Source of the DNA: Dysidea avara
Lineage: Eukaryota; Porifera; Demospongiae; Dictyoceratida; Dysideidae
Direction: 5' to 3'
Assembly (NCBI RefSeq): GCF_963678975.1
Contig: NC_089274.1
Span: forward strand, 5,878,001-5,942,000
Length of the DNA stretch: 64,000 bases
Shown: positions 12,598 through 24,775 of the stretch, one piece after another
Layout: each line of letters begins with the position of its first letter
Numbering within the stretch: the stretch's first letter is position 1
Notes under the pieces: model-generated
Seen by the model: the letters and a program-made list of their open reading frames with translations, nothing else
The model's database searches: none
What the model was told of the DNA's origin: nothing
Program-made: the position numbers and the translations under genes

Positions 12598-14009
12598 CCG
12601 TATTTTTATAAATATAAGCTGCGAGAAATTTTCACGAGTTAAATTTTCGTGTTAAAAAATTTTCAGCGGTGTCCTCAAGCAGCAAAAAATTTTTAACAAT
12701 GAATTATGTAGCTTTATTAATTCGTTAAAATTATACTGTCCTTTTTGTATATAGGAGAAGCAGAATAACAAGCAGTGAAACTTAAGTGTGGCATCTCCAT
12801 TCCATGGGGGCTGCACCCTGATAGTAGGGCTGGGCGGTATTGAAATTTTACTATCACGATATATCATGGGGAAAATATCACGATATTACTAATTATCACA
12901 ATATTTTTTTCATATTTTGACAGATGCTCTACTATGAAACTACACCTATCTACACAAGTGATATAACCTGCAGCAACATGATGGATGTGCAAAAATACAT
13001 GTACATGGCATTAACCATTTATTGAACTATACATGGAGATATAGACATTAGCTAGACCTACAATTAAGCATGGAGAGGATGTGTCTTACACACCCAAGTG
13101 CATGAAATAAATTCAGTTCTACAGATTCCCATGCATGACTAAATGACTGCTAACTATAACAACAAAAGCTCATTCACCCATGCACATTTTATTAGCTATA
13201 ATGCCACAATGTGCAGAAATATTCTTTCCTCAATAAAAATGCATAATAATAAAGTCCTTTAAGTAGCTACTTTCATATTCACATGAATGCTCTATAAAGT
13301 TGCTTGACTGCTCTATTCGAGTATATAAGTGACTGCTCTATTAGAGTATCTCGATTTTTCCTGGAGCTAAACAGCAGCACTATGTTTACAGTAGTTAGCT
13401 AATACGAATATTATTTAAGAACACCACGATAATCACGATATCACGATAATATCGTTTCCAAGAATTTTTGATGATACTGGTATCGTTACATCAGAATATC
13501 GCAGTTTTACGATATAACTGAGATACCGCCCACCCCTACCTGATAGTTGTCTGCCGGTCACAAACTCAAGCCGAGTGGACTGGAGTGGAATTGCTGTAGC
13601 TAGAAGCTCATTCCATGCAATTTACAGATTCGTATATATATATATATATATATATATATCATTTAATGGGTCCTGTAGTAGCTGTCTATCATATGGCATG
13701 GCAACATTGCCAATGCTATCGCTGGTGGCGGCGAAATCCCCAGGCGAGGGCCTATCGGCGAGGACCCAGCGGCAGCTCTCCCCTGGGATGCAGGAGACCA
13801 TTCTTGTTTTAGTAAAATACTGCAGCAAAGACATACTCTTGAAACGCCAATGGCCAAGCTTCGATCCAGGTGGCCACGCAGAAAGCAGTTAACCGAATTT
13901 ATTCAACTTCCCTAATATTACGTTGGTAAAAATTTTTCACGTAATTAATTTTCGTCGGATGCTAGCTTCGACGAAATATTTTTAACGGTGTATAAATATA
14001 GAAATACGG
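12598..14009. mobile_element. TA-flanked MITE, mariner-like, with a nested insertion
   Basis: The ends CCGTATTT-T-TATAAATATA and CCGTATTTCTATATTTATA (complement) face each other with TA on both outer sides. Without the nested hAT MITE (12825-13538) it would be about 690 bases. It contains a TA microsatellite at about 13633-13660 and no transposase. Confidence 0.7.
12825..13538. mobile_element. hAT-type MITE nested in the TA-flanked MITE
   Basis: A perfect 8-bp TSD, CCTGATAG, lies at 12817-12824 and 13539-13546. The ends are TAGGGCTGGGCGGTAT on the left and, on the complement, TAGGGGTGGGCGGTAT on the right. The subterminal regions are rich in CACGATAT words. Two inverted CTCTAATAGAGCAGTCA modules lie near 13306-13352. 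Confidence 0.9.
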
Positions 14010-15167
14010 TATGTGATGGCTGTTTGGTAGATTTGATAATTGGGTCCTATAGGCACTTGGCTACTCAAAATAGTACTTATTATATAACATGTGTATCCCT
14101 TTTGTCCTGGCATCACACACAATACTTTACCGCTTGCTTGCATGCAACATTAGGCAATTCATTGCATGAATAACATTGAATGAAAAATATACCGTAGAGT
14201 GAGGGAGAAGATTTTCATGGATTGGTACCATCCAAAATTTTGACATAGGGAAATTTTTACTTCAGGGTCTTTCATGCTTTTATGGGAAAATAGCATTAAT
14301 ATAGTGATGATTGAATTGTTTGTGGGTGAATAACAAGAATCAAGTTATAATACTCAAACAATGCCATTTTGATGCAGCTACAAATGTCGGGGAGAAATTT
14401 TTGTGGATAGCTGCCAATCTGTGAAAACCACAAAAAAATCCCCTCAAAAATATCGTGCTATACTATAATTTGCGTGGGAGTATCAAAGCAATGCCGCATA
14501 TCATATTGTTCATACAGTACTAATCAACTGCATAACTGCACTGTATGAGTCATACAGTACAGTTATGCAGCTAATTGGGCAAGTACAGTACAGTTATGCA
14601 CTTAATTGGGAAAATACAGCACACTTGGGCAAACACAGTATAGTTATGCGGAGAATTTGTTTAAGGAATGTTACAAAAACAACACACTGTAAATTCTAAA
14701 AAGCAGCCAAACTAATCCTACGAGTTCATTCTACAGCTAGGAATAGATTAGTTAAATACTTACAGATTGTCTGATCATGAAGCCTTTTAAACATGACTCC
14801 ACTAAGACAGCACGATTGATCATGTGCAAAACATTGCAAATCGCTAAAACTAGCCAAACTAATCCTATTAGTTTGTTCTACGACTATTAGTTTAACACTT
14901 ACTGATATCCTGATCACTGAAAATCGCAGCAGTTTGAGTACTAGAGAAAATCACTCCAAGCCAGACGACCAGGAAGTACAATATAACAGTTAAAGCACTG
15001 CCTATGCTTGTGTGTATGAAAACTACAGCACCTGGGGGTGTGTCGAGGCAAACACGGCACTCGGCTTCACCTCATACTGTATTAGCCTCATGCTGTGTTA
15101 GCCTCTCAACACACCTCTTCATGCTGCATTTTCCATATACACGCGCAGCAATGCTTTAATTATAATA
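14010..15167. other. Intergenic with short tandem duplications
   Basis: A roughly 40-bp unit containing CAGTTATGC is repeated near 14520-14650. A roughly 150-bp diverged direct duplication (CCAAACTAATCCTA) lies at about 14703-14930. No exon of the neighbouring kinase-like gene was recognised, although its missing 3' exons would be expected on the minus strand in this direction. Confidence 0.45.
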
Positions 15168-15823
15168 TGTGACCCAGTCTGAGAAAACCGGTCTTATCGC
15201 CCATGTCAGCATATTCGATTTTTCACCCAGGACACACAGCTACATGAATAAACTATCTAATTCCACATTTAAAATCAGCTAGACTTGAGTGGTCTGGTTT
15301 TGCTGGCTACTTTTCCCAAGCCCAGTGGCGATCCGCATGTGTGGTGTGGGGCCTTACTGGAGCTCTGGTCAGCCTGGGAACGACTGTATGCAGCTGTACA
15401 GCTCTGTGGTGTTGAATAAGTATCTCTGCTGTGAATTTCCTTTCATTTTAGCCAGTTTTGAGACCTCAGTGGCTCAAAACTTGGCCTAATTCATCCCTTG
15501 GCCTAATTCATCCCTTGGCCTTCCTTTTTAATTTTTGAACACAATCTTGCCTGCCTTCCAGGGTCCCCGCCTCCCACCCTATTTGCAGCTCGCCTGATAC
15601 AATCAACCTTGGTTTAAAAACTATCTAAAATGGTGGGAAACTTAGTTGTTGGTTACTTGCACAGTGGATGCTCTGGAAGGTAAGGAATTCGTGTAAAACA
15701 TGTGAAAATTTGATACACATAGCTTCAACCATTGGCTAGCTACAACACACTAAATACTTAAAACCGGCATTTCTCGATACTTTTAAATAGGCGATAAGCC
15801 CAGTTTTGTCAGACTGGGTCACA
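15168..15823. mobile_element. TGTGAC-clan MITE (656 bp)
   Basis: The inverted ends TGTGACCCAGTCTGAGAAAA and TGTGACCCAGTCTGACAAAA (complement) extend about 40 bases inward, with AT-rich flanks. It lies downstream of the last kinase exon seen, probably inside an intron. Confidence 0.85.
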
Positions 15824-15898
15824 TATACAGTATTAAGCTACCCCAACTACAATAAACAAAACATGTCTGACAAACAGACAAATATAAAAACACAATAC

Positions 15899-18800
15899 CT
15901 TTTTCACAGCATACTGTTTCCTTTGATGATATATAGTGAACACAAATCCATTTCCTCCTTTTCCGATCTTTGAATTAACAGCTTTACCACTTGGTAGTGG
16001 GTATTTCACATTTCCGCTAAAGTTCCCATCACACTACACACACGTACATAATGAGACGTTTTGTCAAACAATGTATTACTCACAGTGTAAATTATGTACC
16101 CAGGACTCCTACAGTTTTTATGATAGTGTACTGGTTTACCATAAACAGTATCTGTTTCAGGTGGCAAATGGAGATCTTCCTCACTTATAAAATCATCACT
16201 ACATAACAAATATGCATTATGATGACACCATGCATTATGATGACACCATGCATGAAAGCATGATGCAATAAGATTTCCTTTAATAACAAAATTATAAACC
16301 ACAACTGCCGAAGCATGCAGTTACTTAATTAAGTGCATACAATACATCATTAAACATAGAAACCTTTCTAATGGACCACTGCACTTCAAAATTAGCTTTG
16401 CTCTAGCCATTCCTGAAGTAGTTGGTATCCTTTCTTTCACCATGAATTTACTATGATGTGGTAAGATACTGTAGCAAACAATTTAGTTAAATAGACTCTG
16501 ACATATAATTTCCAACCAACATTATACAAACAACCAAACATTACTCAGGAATATTTTGGGGAAGTACATGACATCACGAAAATAGCTTGATGTTTCCATA
16601 ATATACATTTTGCCATAAGTTAAGTGATATGCTGAAAGTGTACCTGTGCCTAACAGATGTACATATAGTTGTACTAATATATGTACATAGAAACATGGTA
16701 GTATGCAAGCTACTGTATACAGTTGCTATAAAACTAGACTTTTGTAATTTCATGGTTGTGTATAAACAACACAGTAAACCACACAATAAACCGTATATCA
16801 AAATATTGATATTTTGGTATATCAATATATGCATAGTATACAATCAAGGTTTTCTGCATCAATTGGTGTTATTAGCGTTTTCATAACTATAATACGTATT
16901 ATAGCTATATAATATGCCAATACTAAAGCATCCAAATTGCAAAAGTGCATGGACACCACACTCACTGCAATTCATGCACTAATACTTAAGAGTTCTGTTC
17001 ATTATTAAATCTTGCTAATACCATACCCAACATTTAAGCATATGAAACTTCAACACCACACAATGGCTTCACTTTCATGCAGAAACGGATACACCATGCA
17101 TGAATGCGGTTACATGCGCATGGCTATATACAAAACTTTGCTCTCCACAAGACTTTAAGGCTGGCCTCACTGCACCACCAGTAAACGACTGTCTTGAAAG
17201 GTTGCTGTAAGTATACATTGGCAGGGATGTAAACATGTACGTATATACTTGCTCTACACTTCAAGTGTTCCCTATGTAATAGTACTACATAAAGAAACAC
17301 TGATGTTATATTTTAAGATCATCATCATTAATTTGAAGTACAGTTATGTCCTGCACGTTAAACAGCCTCACATGTTGCAAATGTAATTCTGCAACCTATA
17401 TAGATTCCATTTTCTAACCCCATGCATGACAAAATAAGTAGTGGCACTTATAACTCTAACCTTGACTTCAAAACATGTTTATCTGCCAATACCAAAAACT
17501 TGATTCTTTGTCGCAGAATAACAAATATTTTGGTATCACAACTTTTGATAATGTCTCCATTTAAGAAGACTACATAAGTTGGCATGACATATCCAGTTTG
17601 AAAATCCTTTGCAACGTTCTCTGATATTCTCTTATGTGAATAAAGAAGTGGCAAGAAGTCAAAAGTAGGGTATATTCCCAAAATGTTTCCAAATGGAGAT
17701 TCTCTTGGGTCAATCAAAACCTATAAAGAGGGGAAAATGGCAGAGAAATATATATAGACGGGTTGCCTATTTAGGGCGTGTCCCTTGTGTAACGCGAACA
17801 AACGCGACTTTCCGTTTTACGCATGATTACAATGTTGGTCAAGAAGTCAACAAAAAACCCATTTTTTAAAATAGTTAGACAAACGTTTTTGGTTCTTCAA
17901 AGGTACAAGGTAAGTTAAAATCATCCAGTCTATCATTCTAAGTAGTAGCAAAGTCTTACAAAGAATGTTTTCAGCGAGTTTTATCGCTTTCCAAAAACCC
18001 GAGATTGAGAGAAAATCATCTTCTCGTTCAGCCTTCACCTTACACGCTGGATATGTTATAGCTCGAACCTTTCTCTATAACATACTTTCTGTTCTGAAGG
18101 CTGGCTAACTCCTGCTTGCTAAAGTTAACCGAAACGTTCATTTTCTCCAATAGCCGTAATACATTTTTGACTTAGCGAACTCGGAAAGTATGTGGAAAAT
18201 TTACGGTAAAACGACCACGCCTTAAAAAGGCAACCCGTCTATATGCATGCACAAAACCAAATCTTGCATTATAGAAAATAATGTCACAATTGACATTTAC
18301 ATTTATAATTATAAGGAGCCAGCTAGGAGTCTAGTCTCAGGGTTCATCTTACAGGTTTTTGCAATAGAATTCGATGAGTTTGCAATTGAATTCGTCCCGT
18401 TTGCAATTGAGTTCGTCGCTTTTGCAATTGAATTCGTCCCGTTTGCAATTGAATTCGTCAGCTTTGCAACTGAATTCGTCCCGTTTGCAATTGAATTCGT
18501 CGGTTTTGCTATAGAATTCGTCCGTAACAAGAATGGCAGCTGGAGCAAACACGAAAACATGATGTAGCAGCTGCTACAAAAACTTGTTCAAGTACAACAG
18601 TAGTAAACAACTCTTTATAAGGCAATAATTCTTCCTCTACAGCCTATCCAGCAACATTCCAAACTCTACTGCTCCATTCGTCTGATTCGCGATGGGTGTG
18701 GTCACTCGCGAACAAGCTAATTAACTTGTCAGACAGCTATCAACTTCGCGTACTACCAGCTCCATTTACCTTCTAGTGTCTCAAGTGTAACTCTCCATGA

Positions 18801-20323
18801 CATAAATAATTCATCTCTTAATGAACGGTTGGTTTCTTGGAGCCGTTTTGTTTATGACGAATTGTAATGCAAACGCGACGAATTCTATTGTAAAACCGAC
18901 TAATTCAACTGCAAAACCGACGAATTCAATTGCAAACGGGACGAATTCAATCGCAAAGGCGACGAGTTCAATTGCAAAAACCTGTAATCTGAGTTACCTA
19001 TGTAGATCCAAAGGCTGCAGCACAAGTTGCATGCTAGCTGTCAGACCTTCAGTGTTGGGCACTGTAAACAGTGGCGGATACAGGGGGGTTGCAATGGTTT
19101 CAGCTGAAACCCCTCTGAAATAACGTGCGCCCCAAATAAATTGACGAGTCGTCGTGTCAGTGATAAAATCGCCACGTGTGTTATAGAAGGATTGTCTACT
19201 GGCGAAAAACTTCATAGTTTAGCCTTTGAAATCACAATTATAATGTTGTACAGCAGGTTGTGACCTTTTTTTTTTTTTTGGTCTTCGACTTGCGGCTAGG
19301 CTAAAGTTGAGTGGAATCTGAAACCTCCTCTAAAAATTTCTAGATCCGCCACTGGTAAAGGAATAAGAAATGCAGTCGAGATTTATGCATAAAATAAATA
19401 ACAAATAAATAATGTTTGAGAAAACTACAAGGCCTAAGGCTTCCCACTAGAATCCATAGATCCCAAAACCCATGTATTTTATGGTGAATTTCATATTATT
19501 TGAGTACACATATACATCTATTGTTTTGTACCAGTAGATGTGTCACCGTGTTTTCTCCCCATGCATAATGCTACAAAACGCATGTGGCATACATCATGCA
19601 GTTTATGCATGCATCATGCAGTTTATGCATGCAGCATGCAGTTTATGCATGCATGGAGGTAAACAACTTTAGCTATGAATAAATTATACTCCCTCTCCAT
19701 TCAACTGTTTTTAAGTGCAAGCATGCTGCGTACCTGCGGCAGCTGCATAATTGATACAATCGGCTGGTAGATCACCTTCGGAATAGGATGCATCGGTGGG
19801 ACTATCAGCATAGGCTCAGGTCTACGTCGTGCCCTTGAGTGCAATGGCATATGCTCTGCAGCTTTAGGCCTGACTCCCTGATTACACAGTCTGTCACTAT
19901 CGTTTCGTTCAGCATCGCCGGTCAGTCTATCACCTATATCTGTGGTTCTATCATCCTTCAGCACGTTCACCTTTGCATCTAAGGCGGCTTCATATTTCAC
20001 AATAGCCGTGTTGTCCTCGCTATTGTCAGTTCTAGGGTGCGGCTCAGATCCATGATACCCATGAGTCGCTGGGTCTACATTGTGTCATAGATAGTACATG
20101 GTACGTAGAATATACGGATCATCGATAAAACACGATCATAACAGCTTTCTTATCACACACTACACTGTATGTTTGATCGCGTTTTATCCATGATCCGAAT
20201 ATACTATCTATGTTTGTGTTAACCTCTGGCTGGCTCTGTGTTACTCTCTGTAACATCTTCTGAGTTGTCGCTGCTCTCCTGAACCGAGCAATCAGTTTGA
20301 TGATTATCTTCTTGGTTGTCCAT
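15899..20323 (-). CDS. Protein kinase-like gene, 5' five exons
   Basis: Five minus-strand exons join in frame with GT-AG borders: 20224-20323, 19734-20074, 17461-17720, 16084-16198 and 15899-16033. They give 317 residues starting MDNQEDNHQ. Residues 1-150 are acidic and polar, then basic and proline-rich, and look disordered. Exon 3 gives a hydrophobic mixed segment (residues about 148-233). Exon 5 carries a clear kinase glycine loop, KIGKGGNGFVF (about 294-304), followed by YAVKK (about 313-317), the beta-3 lysine motif. The helix C, HRD and DFG regions are not found further along the minus strand, so the gene is either longer with distant exons or truncated. I do not recognise the N-terminal half. 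Start choice: the first ATG of an acidic open exon with no upstream frame. Confidence 0.7.
17755..18241. mobile_element. TIR element in intron 2 of the kinase-like gene
   Basis: The inverted ends TAGACGGGTTGCC are present at both sides with TA-rich flanks, and homology extends inward through TTTTACCG-type words. It has no transposase frame. Confidence 0.75.
18345..18995. repeat. Fold-back with 21-bp minisatellite arms
   Basis: About eight 21-bp units (TTTGCAATTGAATTCGTCC type) lie at 18355-18525. About six units in reverse orientation lie at 18864-18985. Outside both arms the bases TTACAGGTTTTTGCAAT are also inverted. Because 21 is a multiple of 3, frames stay open on both strands and yield seven-residue repeats; I read these as a by-product, not a gene. 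The unit contains an EcoRI site (GAATTC). Confidence 0.8.
19069..19354. mobile_element. CAGTGGCGGATAC-ended MITE
   Basis: The inverted ends CAGTGGCGGATAC and CAGTGGCGGATCT (complement) are flanked by the 5-bp repeat GTAAA on each side. The same end type occurs near 22992, 48210, 50088 and perhaps 53343. Confidence 0.75.
19586..19660 (+). repeat. Short tandem repeat, about 21-bp unit
   Basis: ATGCAGTTTATGCATGCAGC-type units repeat about four times, intron 2 of the kinase-like gene. Confidence 0.7.
20089..20213. repeat. Fold-back in intron 1 of the kinase-like gene
   Basis: The left half ATAGATAGTA...GGATCATCGATAAAAC is inverted at GTTTTATCCATGATCC...TACTATCTAT. It nearly fills the 149-base first intron. 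Noncoding. Confidence 0.7.
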
Positions 20324-20640
20324 TACTCGTCACTGACTTTCGCAATACTCGCGCCTAATGCAGTATAGCTGCACACCTGCAGCATAGGTGTATAGCTAAT
20401 TATCTATGCCTGTAGCAGTTCGTGTACAGTTGGCAGGCTACGGGGTACAAATGCTCCTGGTGTAGTAACAAGGCGTTATCCCACTCCCGGTGTCTACACG
20501 ATTTTGCATTATGGCATAGGCAACATCCAATAAGTCACATGACTGAAGTAAAACACTGAATATGCATACACGTCATATGCTTAGGCTATATTTAGAACAT
20601 ATTGTTGTAGTTCACGTGAGATTGAGTAGTGTTGTATCCG

Positions 20641-20700
20641 GCTAGTCTGGTGGCGCCCACCCTTTCGAGTTGTTCTAGAGGAATTTAATTTGAACATAAT
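20641..20700 (+). mobile_element. Solitary TAGTCT-type element end
   Basis: TAGTCTGGTGGCGCCCACCC matches the ends of the 16.6-kb element and the 55-bp miniature. No facing partner end preceded by the same 9 bases was found, so it is read as a stray or eroded end just upstream of the kinase-like gene. Confidence 0.4.
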
Positions 20701-21521
20701 GACGTAACGAAAAGTCTTAACGGAAGTGCCTCACCTAAACCAGTGGCAGAGATATTGAACTTTCTTCGCCTTTACACAGGCGATAGTGGATTGGTCTACT
20801 TTTATAGAATGCGTATGTCTTTCATTCTTTTGACGCAACATAACAAAAATGCATTGATTAAGCGTGGAGCGTTCTGATTGGTTCCACCAGTTTTTGATAA
20901 TCCGGTACAACCCTACTACTGAGGATGTCCAAATCTTTGCAACACGACTGAAACGCAAAGCGGAAAAACGTGATCCAGTACGTCACTTCCTACCTTTTAC
21001 CCATTCAACGGTTTAGACCCTTTAGACCGGACCAACGGTTCAAATCACTTGTTGAACTTGTAATATCTGGCTATATGACGCCTAGCTAGCTACACGCGAC
21101 TTCTCTCAGCTTTACTTAGACAATAACTGATCAAACAATAGCATACATACAATAGATATGTGACCGGATTTCATATAACAAGGCTTCCACACACTAGTCT
21201 CGCGGTGCCCGACCCTAAAAAGAGGGTCTGGTGAAACTGTGTACAAAAAGTTTGGCGCTGCCGGAATGTTGGAAGCTCCAATCAGATCGCTCCATTTCAA
21301 ATCAATCTCGTTATGTACAGACTTGCTCAACCACAAAGTTACGTAATACAGGAAACTGGTTGATCACGTGATCATAGCACATTGCTGTTGTGGTCAAACA
21401 CGTTTTCTGCGTAACAATGACGAGTGAGTGACTTTATAAAGGAGATAAACTGGTGACTGTTATGAATATGGAAAGCACCTTGATGGAAGGTACGGTAACT
21501 CACTCCTGTGTTAAACTAAAT

Positions 21522-22148
21522 TGTGACCGGATCTTGGAAAACCTACCTTTTGGGCACAAGCTAACTTTTTGGGAAAACTCAAATGAAAATTTCAACAATA
21601 TTTTTAAAATTAATTTTTTTGCACATTTGGATAAAGCAACTATTAAACCTTCTTGCTGTGAAGTTTCATACCCATAGCTTCTTTTTCCTAGGAGATATAG
21701 ATGATTATATCAGACCATGTAGTAATTTCACATGCGTGGGACAACAAGTAACTTACAAATTGGGTGATTTGTTCAGGTGCTGGAATAGCTAAAACTTAGT
21801 CTTAGACAATGATACATGCCATTTAATTGCAGAAAAATACCAAGAATACTTCATTAAACTATCAGAAATGTCTTTTAAAGTATTTTAGATGGTAAGAATG
21901 GAATTATTAGTAAACAAAAGGATTTGTCACCATTTGTCACCCTTAATCACCCACAGAACTCAATACATTACCATAAAAGTTAGTTTGTAATGTACAGGAC
22001 AGAAAATCGGCCATATCTTAGGAATGCTTAAAGATATTAAGCTGAAATTTTAACACAAGGTAGATGAGCACCTAGTACCTAATTTAAGCTATAAAACAGA
22101 AAATTGGCCCATGTGCCAAAGAGGTAGGTTTTCCAAGATCAGGTCACA
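21522..22148. mobile_element. TGTGAC-clan MITE (627 bp)
   Basis: The inverted ends TGTGACCGGATCTTGGAAAA and TGTGACCTGATCTTGGAAAA (complement) extend through CCTACCT. The matching place in the right arm of the large element (about 34678-34700) is unoccupied, which confirms a clean insertion into CTAAATTT. Confidence 0.85.
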
Positions 22149-22179
22149 ATTTACAGTGACTTGCGTATGCACACATTCA

Positions 22180-23511
22180 AAGGCGTAGGAACGATTTTCA
22201 GGGTTGGGGGGCCAAAGATAGCCATGACCAGTTAACCATAAACCCATTCAGACACACAGGGTCCCATTGATACGGCTCCTCTGTACCCAGTTCATACGTA
22301 CGTTTATATAAAGGTGTTGTGGGGTGTGTTATCACTAGCTAACAACCCTACACATATAGTGCATAGCTATCTCTTCACTCCCTACACCCGCCGCTATGCT
22401 CCTCTACACCTACTGCATGTGCTTAATGCATGTATGTATCACATGAGAAATCATGGTCACATCAAGGTCTTTTCTTTATGCGAGCTTTACGTACTTCACA
22501 CTACAAGGATTACAGCATTAATAGTTGTTATCGGCAAAGTGAAACATCGTTACCTTTAAGGAACTATAAGCTGGGATGTCTGTTCTAGCAGGTGTTCCCA
22601 AACTGAGTGTAGATCAGGTGAATACTACACTGCATTCATGGTTGGCCACTTTGATATTCCACATCCTTGTTTGTTTCTCTTCATAAATCAACTTCACCAC
22701 AAAGTCTTAATAATGTCTGGTTTAATCGTTGGTAGTCAGCAACTCCCATACACTCGTGCACTACAGTGTGACTGCCCTCTTAGACTTAGATCTGTTACCA
22801 CCCTCAATTTGAGTTCAATCTTTCCAACATCACGGACATGACACTCTTTCTACTGTTCAAACTTCTCACTGCACGGGATCCAGGAAATATTTCAACAACA
22901 GGTATCATGTGCAAGCAGAACAGAAATAAAATTACAGGTGCTTTTGTGTTTAATACAGTGCCTCGTACAGTACAATGAATGGGGTGGACCAGGGGCGGAT
23001 ACAGGGGGTCAAAGGGGCCTCTTGACCCCCCTCCAAAAATTTTTAATATACCAAGATCGAGATACTCTAATAGAGCAGTCACTCTAATAAAGCAGTCACA
23101 GTATTAGAGTAGTGTGTAGTGAGCTATTTAAGGATTTTTATGTACTTTATCAGCTATAAATGCGTGGTTGGTGAGGTGTGCAGCTATTGTCAACTGGCTG
23201 TGGCCTTTTTTTTATTATTTTTGGTCTCACCTTATCAATCCAGAGACAATGTAGTGCCTCAGTTCATTTTTGACCCCCCCTTTCTATAAGTCTGGATTCG
23301 CCTCTGCGGTGGACTGGTGATGCCACACCCCAGAGTGCTTTTGCGTGATGATTGTATGGCTTCTCGTATGGAGGTATGCATTTCTGTGTGTGTATATAAC
23401 TTTGGCTGATTGGCTACTAGTACTTGGCCCAAAAAGTGGAGGACCAAAACATGCTTTTGAAAATAGTGTGGGGGCCTGGCCCCCCCTGGCCCCCGGTTCC
23501 GATGCCCTTGG
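22180..23511. mobile_element. 1.33-kb insertion with G-rich ends
   Basis: The 9 bases ACACATTCA occur on both sides (22171-22179 and 23512-23520). The opposite arm carries the site once, uninterrupted. The ends AAGGCGTAGGAACG and, on the complement, CCAAGGGCATCGGAACC are weak inverted repeats followed by G-runs. It holds a nested CAGGGGCGGATAC-type MITE (about 22992-23308). No transposase was recognised. Confidence 0.7.
22992..23308. mobile_element. CAGGGGCGGATAC-ended MITE, nested
   Basis: Ends CAGGGGCGGATACAGGGGG and, on the complement, CAGAGGCGAATCCAGA lie between copies of GGTGGAC. It contains two CTCTAATAGAGCAGTCA-type modules near 23063-23095. Confidence 0.65.
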
Positions 23512-23530
23512 ACACATTCATAGTGATGAG

Positions 23531-23585
23531 TAGTCTGGCAACGCCCGCCCCATCGCATAGAGTAAGGGCGGGTGCCGCCAGACTA
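23531..23585. mobile_element. 55-bp miniature of the TAGTCT clan
   Basis: The element runs from TAGTCTGGCAACGCCCGCC to the inverted GGGCGGGTGCCGCCAGACTA. It is flanked by the perfect 9-bp TSD AGTGATGAG (23522-23530 and 23586-23594). It is little more than two TIRs and a 15-base loop. The same target, in reverse complement, holds the RecQ/DUF6589 element in the other arm. Confidence 0.85.
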
Positions 23586-23594
23586 AGTGATGAG

Positions 23595-24534
23595 CAAGTG
23601 AATCACTATTTTGCCTCGAGCTTGTAACTTATACTGAACATAATGTATGGCATTGCTATCAGGTGGTTACTAATGCGCCTGACAATGTCATGCATATTTA
23701 AACTGTAAGCTCACTGGTTATGTACACATGGGGCAAGGTCAAGGACCAGGTTGAGATTTGAACTATGATGAGCACGACTGAATCTCTGCTTTGTGCTGTT
23801 GCAGTTTCACCGTAAATTCTTACCGGTGAAACAACATAACCAAATGGTTAGGACAGTGGCTTATATGCCCCATGATGCTGGCCGGTTCATGCTGTTGCAG
23901 TTTCTTGCACTACTTACCATGACTATAACTGGTTATTATGGAACTTTGAGACAGTTTCTATCCGTGTTAACCTCCTGCAAGTTACTAGTCTTGTCCAAGG
24001 TGGATTTGCCCGCACATACTCAAGTGCTTAGGACACTTTCCCCAGCAGATTCAAGCCTAATAGAGCTCTATATGACATGCTTAATATAATGCTACAGAAA
24101 TGTTCATTTGATATCATTTCTCTTGTAATGCTGTGTATATACTCCCGGACACTAAACAAGACTATGGGACCGACCATAATTGACACAGTAAGATACATGA
24201 ATTATAGTTTAGCTTTTTTCATTGTACCAGTGATAGACATGATGTCATGTACTCATCCAGTATTTTCTATAACACAAACTGAGTACGTATGCAACAAAAT
24301 TTAATATTTTATCTTCAAATGTTTAGTAAAACACTTGTTCATATTCTTCCTATTGTGTTGTGCGTATTGTCCAATCTTATATCAATTGCTTTATTTTACA
24401 GATTATTAAAACAAGATGCCACAGAACTTGCCAGCTTGAGCAATCTTAGTGTAAGTGTATTTTGTTTGTGATCTTACAATAGACCATATGCAATCTTGGG
24501 GGCATGGCTTTGTAGTATTGATGCAAGAATATTA
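23595..24534 (+). repeat. Left inner arm of the large fold-back, with overlapping ORFs
   Basis: This stretch is repeated in inverted form at about 28260-29193 with near identity over the ORF-bearing part. It holds three overlapping frames (23793-24089, 24077-24304 and 24289-24471), of 98, 75 and 60 residues, each on a different frame. The second and third are hydrophobic, with likely membrane segments (LPIVLCVLSNLISIALFY). AG acceptor-like sites (TTTATTTTACAG near 24400) and a GTAAGT donor (24453) hint at exons of a membrane protein gene, but I do not recognise a family and cannot rule out noncoding sequence. Confidence 0.5.
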
Positions 24535-24775
24535 TAGAGATGGGCAATTATCCAATTATCATGATTATTTAGTTGGCAATCGTCTAATTTTCATTAACTA
24601 GTGATAATTAAAATTGGCAATTATCACATAATAATCGATCATCTTAAATATTTTTGCCATTTAGTTGAATATTTTAGGGTTTTTGTTACAGTACAGTGGT
24701 TAAATGTACAATAATTGTGATAATGGCTCATGACAATAATCGTACGACAGAAATGTCAATACCCTCCCATCCCTA
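24535..24775. mobile_element. hAT-type MITE in the left arm
   Basis: The ends TAGAGATGGG and, on the complement, TAGGGATGGG lie between 8-bp flanks GAATATTA and GAATACTA (one mismatch). The corresponding position in the right arm lacks it. Confidence 0.75.

Noticed and set aside
13575-13892. Overlapping 60-105 residue frames on both strands
   Set aside because: They run through a TA microsatellite inside a MITE, and composition is not protein-like.
14726-14917. Possible downstream exon of the kinase-like gene
   Set aside because: The frame contains no kinase motif and overlaps a local tandem duplication.
18247-18567. 106-residue frame of FAIEFVP repeats
   Set aside because: Explained by a 21-bp tandem repeat that keeps frames open on both strands; no start context or flanking exon.
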